Source of the DNA: a virus
Direction: 5' to 3' (one strand)
IMG/VR virus record: IMGVR_UViG_3300035661_000043
Coordinates: 1 to 64,000 of that record
DNA length: 64,000 bases
Made by a program: the position numbers and the translations under genes. The notes beneath the pieces are model-generated. The model had not been told where the DNA came from. It searched no databases and saw only the letters and a list, made by a program, of their open reading frames with translations. Below are positions 63,723 to 64,000 of the stretch, piece after piece (the stretch's first letter is position 1; the number at the start of each line of letters is the position of its first letter).

Positions 63723-64000
63723 ATGGCAAAAATGAATATTAAAGACTTTTTCGGCACTGCCGTGCGCGACTACTCCATTTATGCATGCGAACGTGCTATT
63801 CCATCTGGCTGTGATGGTCTCAAGCCAAGTCAGCGCAAGGTGTTGTATGGAATGACAAAAGAATTTCCTACTCAGGAAGTGAAAGTTTCCATCTGCGCGG
63901 CTACTATCCAAGCAGTGACCGCATATCATCATGGTTCTTTGGAAGCAGTAGTCACAGGAATGGCACAGAACTTTGTTGGTTCTAATAATGTCCCATTGTT
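63723..64000 (+). CDS. 52: Topoisomerase II medium subunit gp52 (N-terminal part)
   Basis: MAKMNIKDFFGTAVRDYSIY, then ERAIPSGCDGLKPSQRKVLY and AYHHGSLEAVVTGMAQNFVG SNN match the cleavage subunit (GyrA/ParC-like) of T4 topoisomerase: the PSxxDGLKPSQRK motif and YHHG are clear. The gene runs off the window edge; the catalytic Tyr is not yet reached. It follows gp60 by three bases. Confidence 0.92.
   Translation, partial: MAKMNIKDFFGTAVRDYSIYACERAIPSGCDGLKPSQRKVLYGMTKEFPTQEVKVSICAATIQAVTAYHHGSLEAVVTGMAQNFVGSNNVPL

Noticed and set aside
1-64000. TAG decoded as glutamine (genetic code 15), the usual phage amber reassignment
   Set aside because: Glutamine is acceptable at variable sites, but Ser is the expected residue in the sheath RSIN motif, gp44 KYRPST, the portal HxSM site and the portal intein +1 position, and the CUA tRNA is class II with seryl features.

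Overview
This window is about 64 kb of the core genome of a large, strictly lytic, T4-like myovirus. It carries, in roughly T4/cyanophage order: neck, tail and head genes (gp13, gp14, gp15, terminase gp17, sheath gp18, tube gp19, portal gp20, prohead core, protease gp21, scaffold gp22, major capsid gp23); uvsY and uvsW; late sigma factor gp55; gp47/gp46; clamp gp45, clamp loader gp44/gp62 and regA; an Hsp20; dexA; DNA polymerase gp43; uvsX; helicase gp41; a DinG-like helicase; a small-gene early region; a tRNA/RNA cluster (about 48.6-57.6 kb); and topoisomerase gp39/gp60/gp52 at the right edge. TATAAATA late promoters stand in front of gp18, gp19 and gp22, and a family of extended -10 sigma70-type early promoters serves the small-gene region.

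The genetic code is not standard. Dozens of genes contain in-frame TAG, and no gene I accept ends in TAG; all stop at TAA or TGA. Conserved positions identify TAG as serine: the RSIN motif at the sheath C-terminus, KYRPST in gp44, the VSNYI position in gp55, the +1 residue of the portal intein, and an intein N-terminus reading CVSGDTKI. The window supplies the decoder: a class II tRNA of seryl type with a CUA anticodon at 57520-57609 behind an early promoter. TAG is absent from gp22, gp23, gp45, gp43 and uvsX and dense in the tail-fibre-like block (0.8-8.7 kb), gp46 and the 25.2 kb gene. Coordinates below read through TAG.

The genome is heavily invaded by self-splicing or recoding elements. 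Terminase is in three genes joined by two atypically split inteins, one in the Walker A loop and one just before the Walker B motif. DNA polymerase is in three genes: a simple fission, then a canonical split intein inside the YIDTDS motif. The portal has a contiguous intein whose +1 nucleophile is encoded by TAG. The small topoisomerase gene (gp60) has a 48-nt gap with matched Gly codons, a UUCG hairpin and a nascent peptide resembling T4 gene 60, so it looks like a second example of translational bypassing, with the amber codon next to the take-off codon kept in an amber-recoded phage. A tRNA-Ile(CAU) carries an Azoarcus-type group I intron, and a circularly permuted two-piece tmRNA lies in the RNA cluster. 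Vsr/EDxHD-like homing endonucleases sit after gp23 and inside a broken tRNA-Thr, and degenerate GIY-YIG-type genes precede regA and gp41.

Host: the Azoarcus-like intron and the permuted tmRNA hint at a betaproteobacterial host or gene exchange with one, but this is inference. Accessory genes suggest control of the host: an RNA polymerase omega homologue, an HD-domain alarmone hydrolase, a 2H phosphoesterase with a capsid-targeting-like N-terminus, two oxygenase-like proteins, and several unexplained RNAs closed by long perfect stems.
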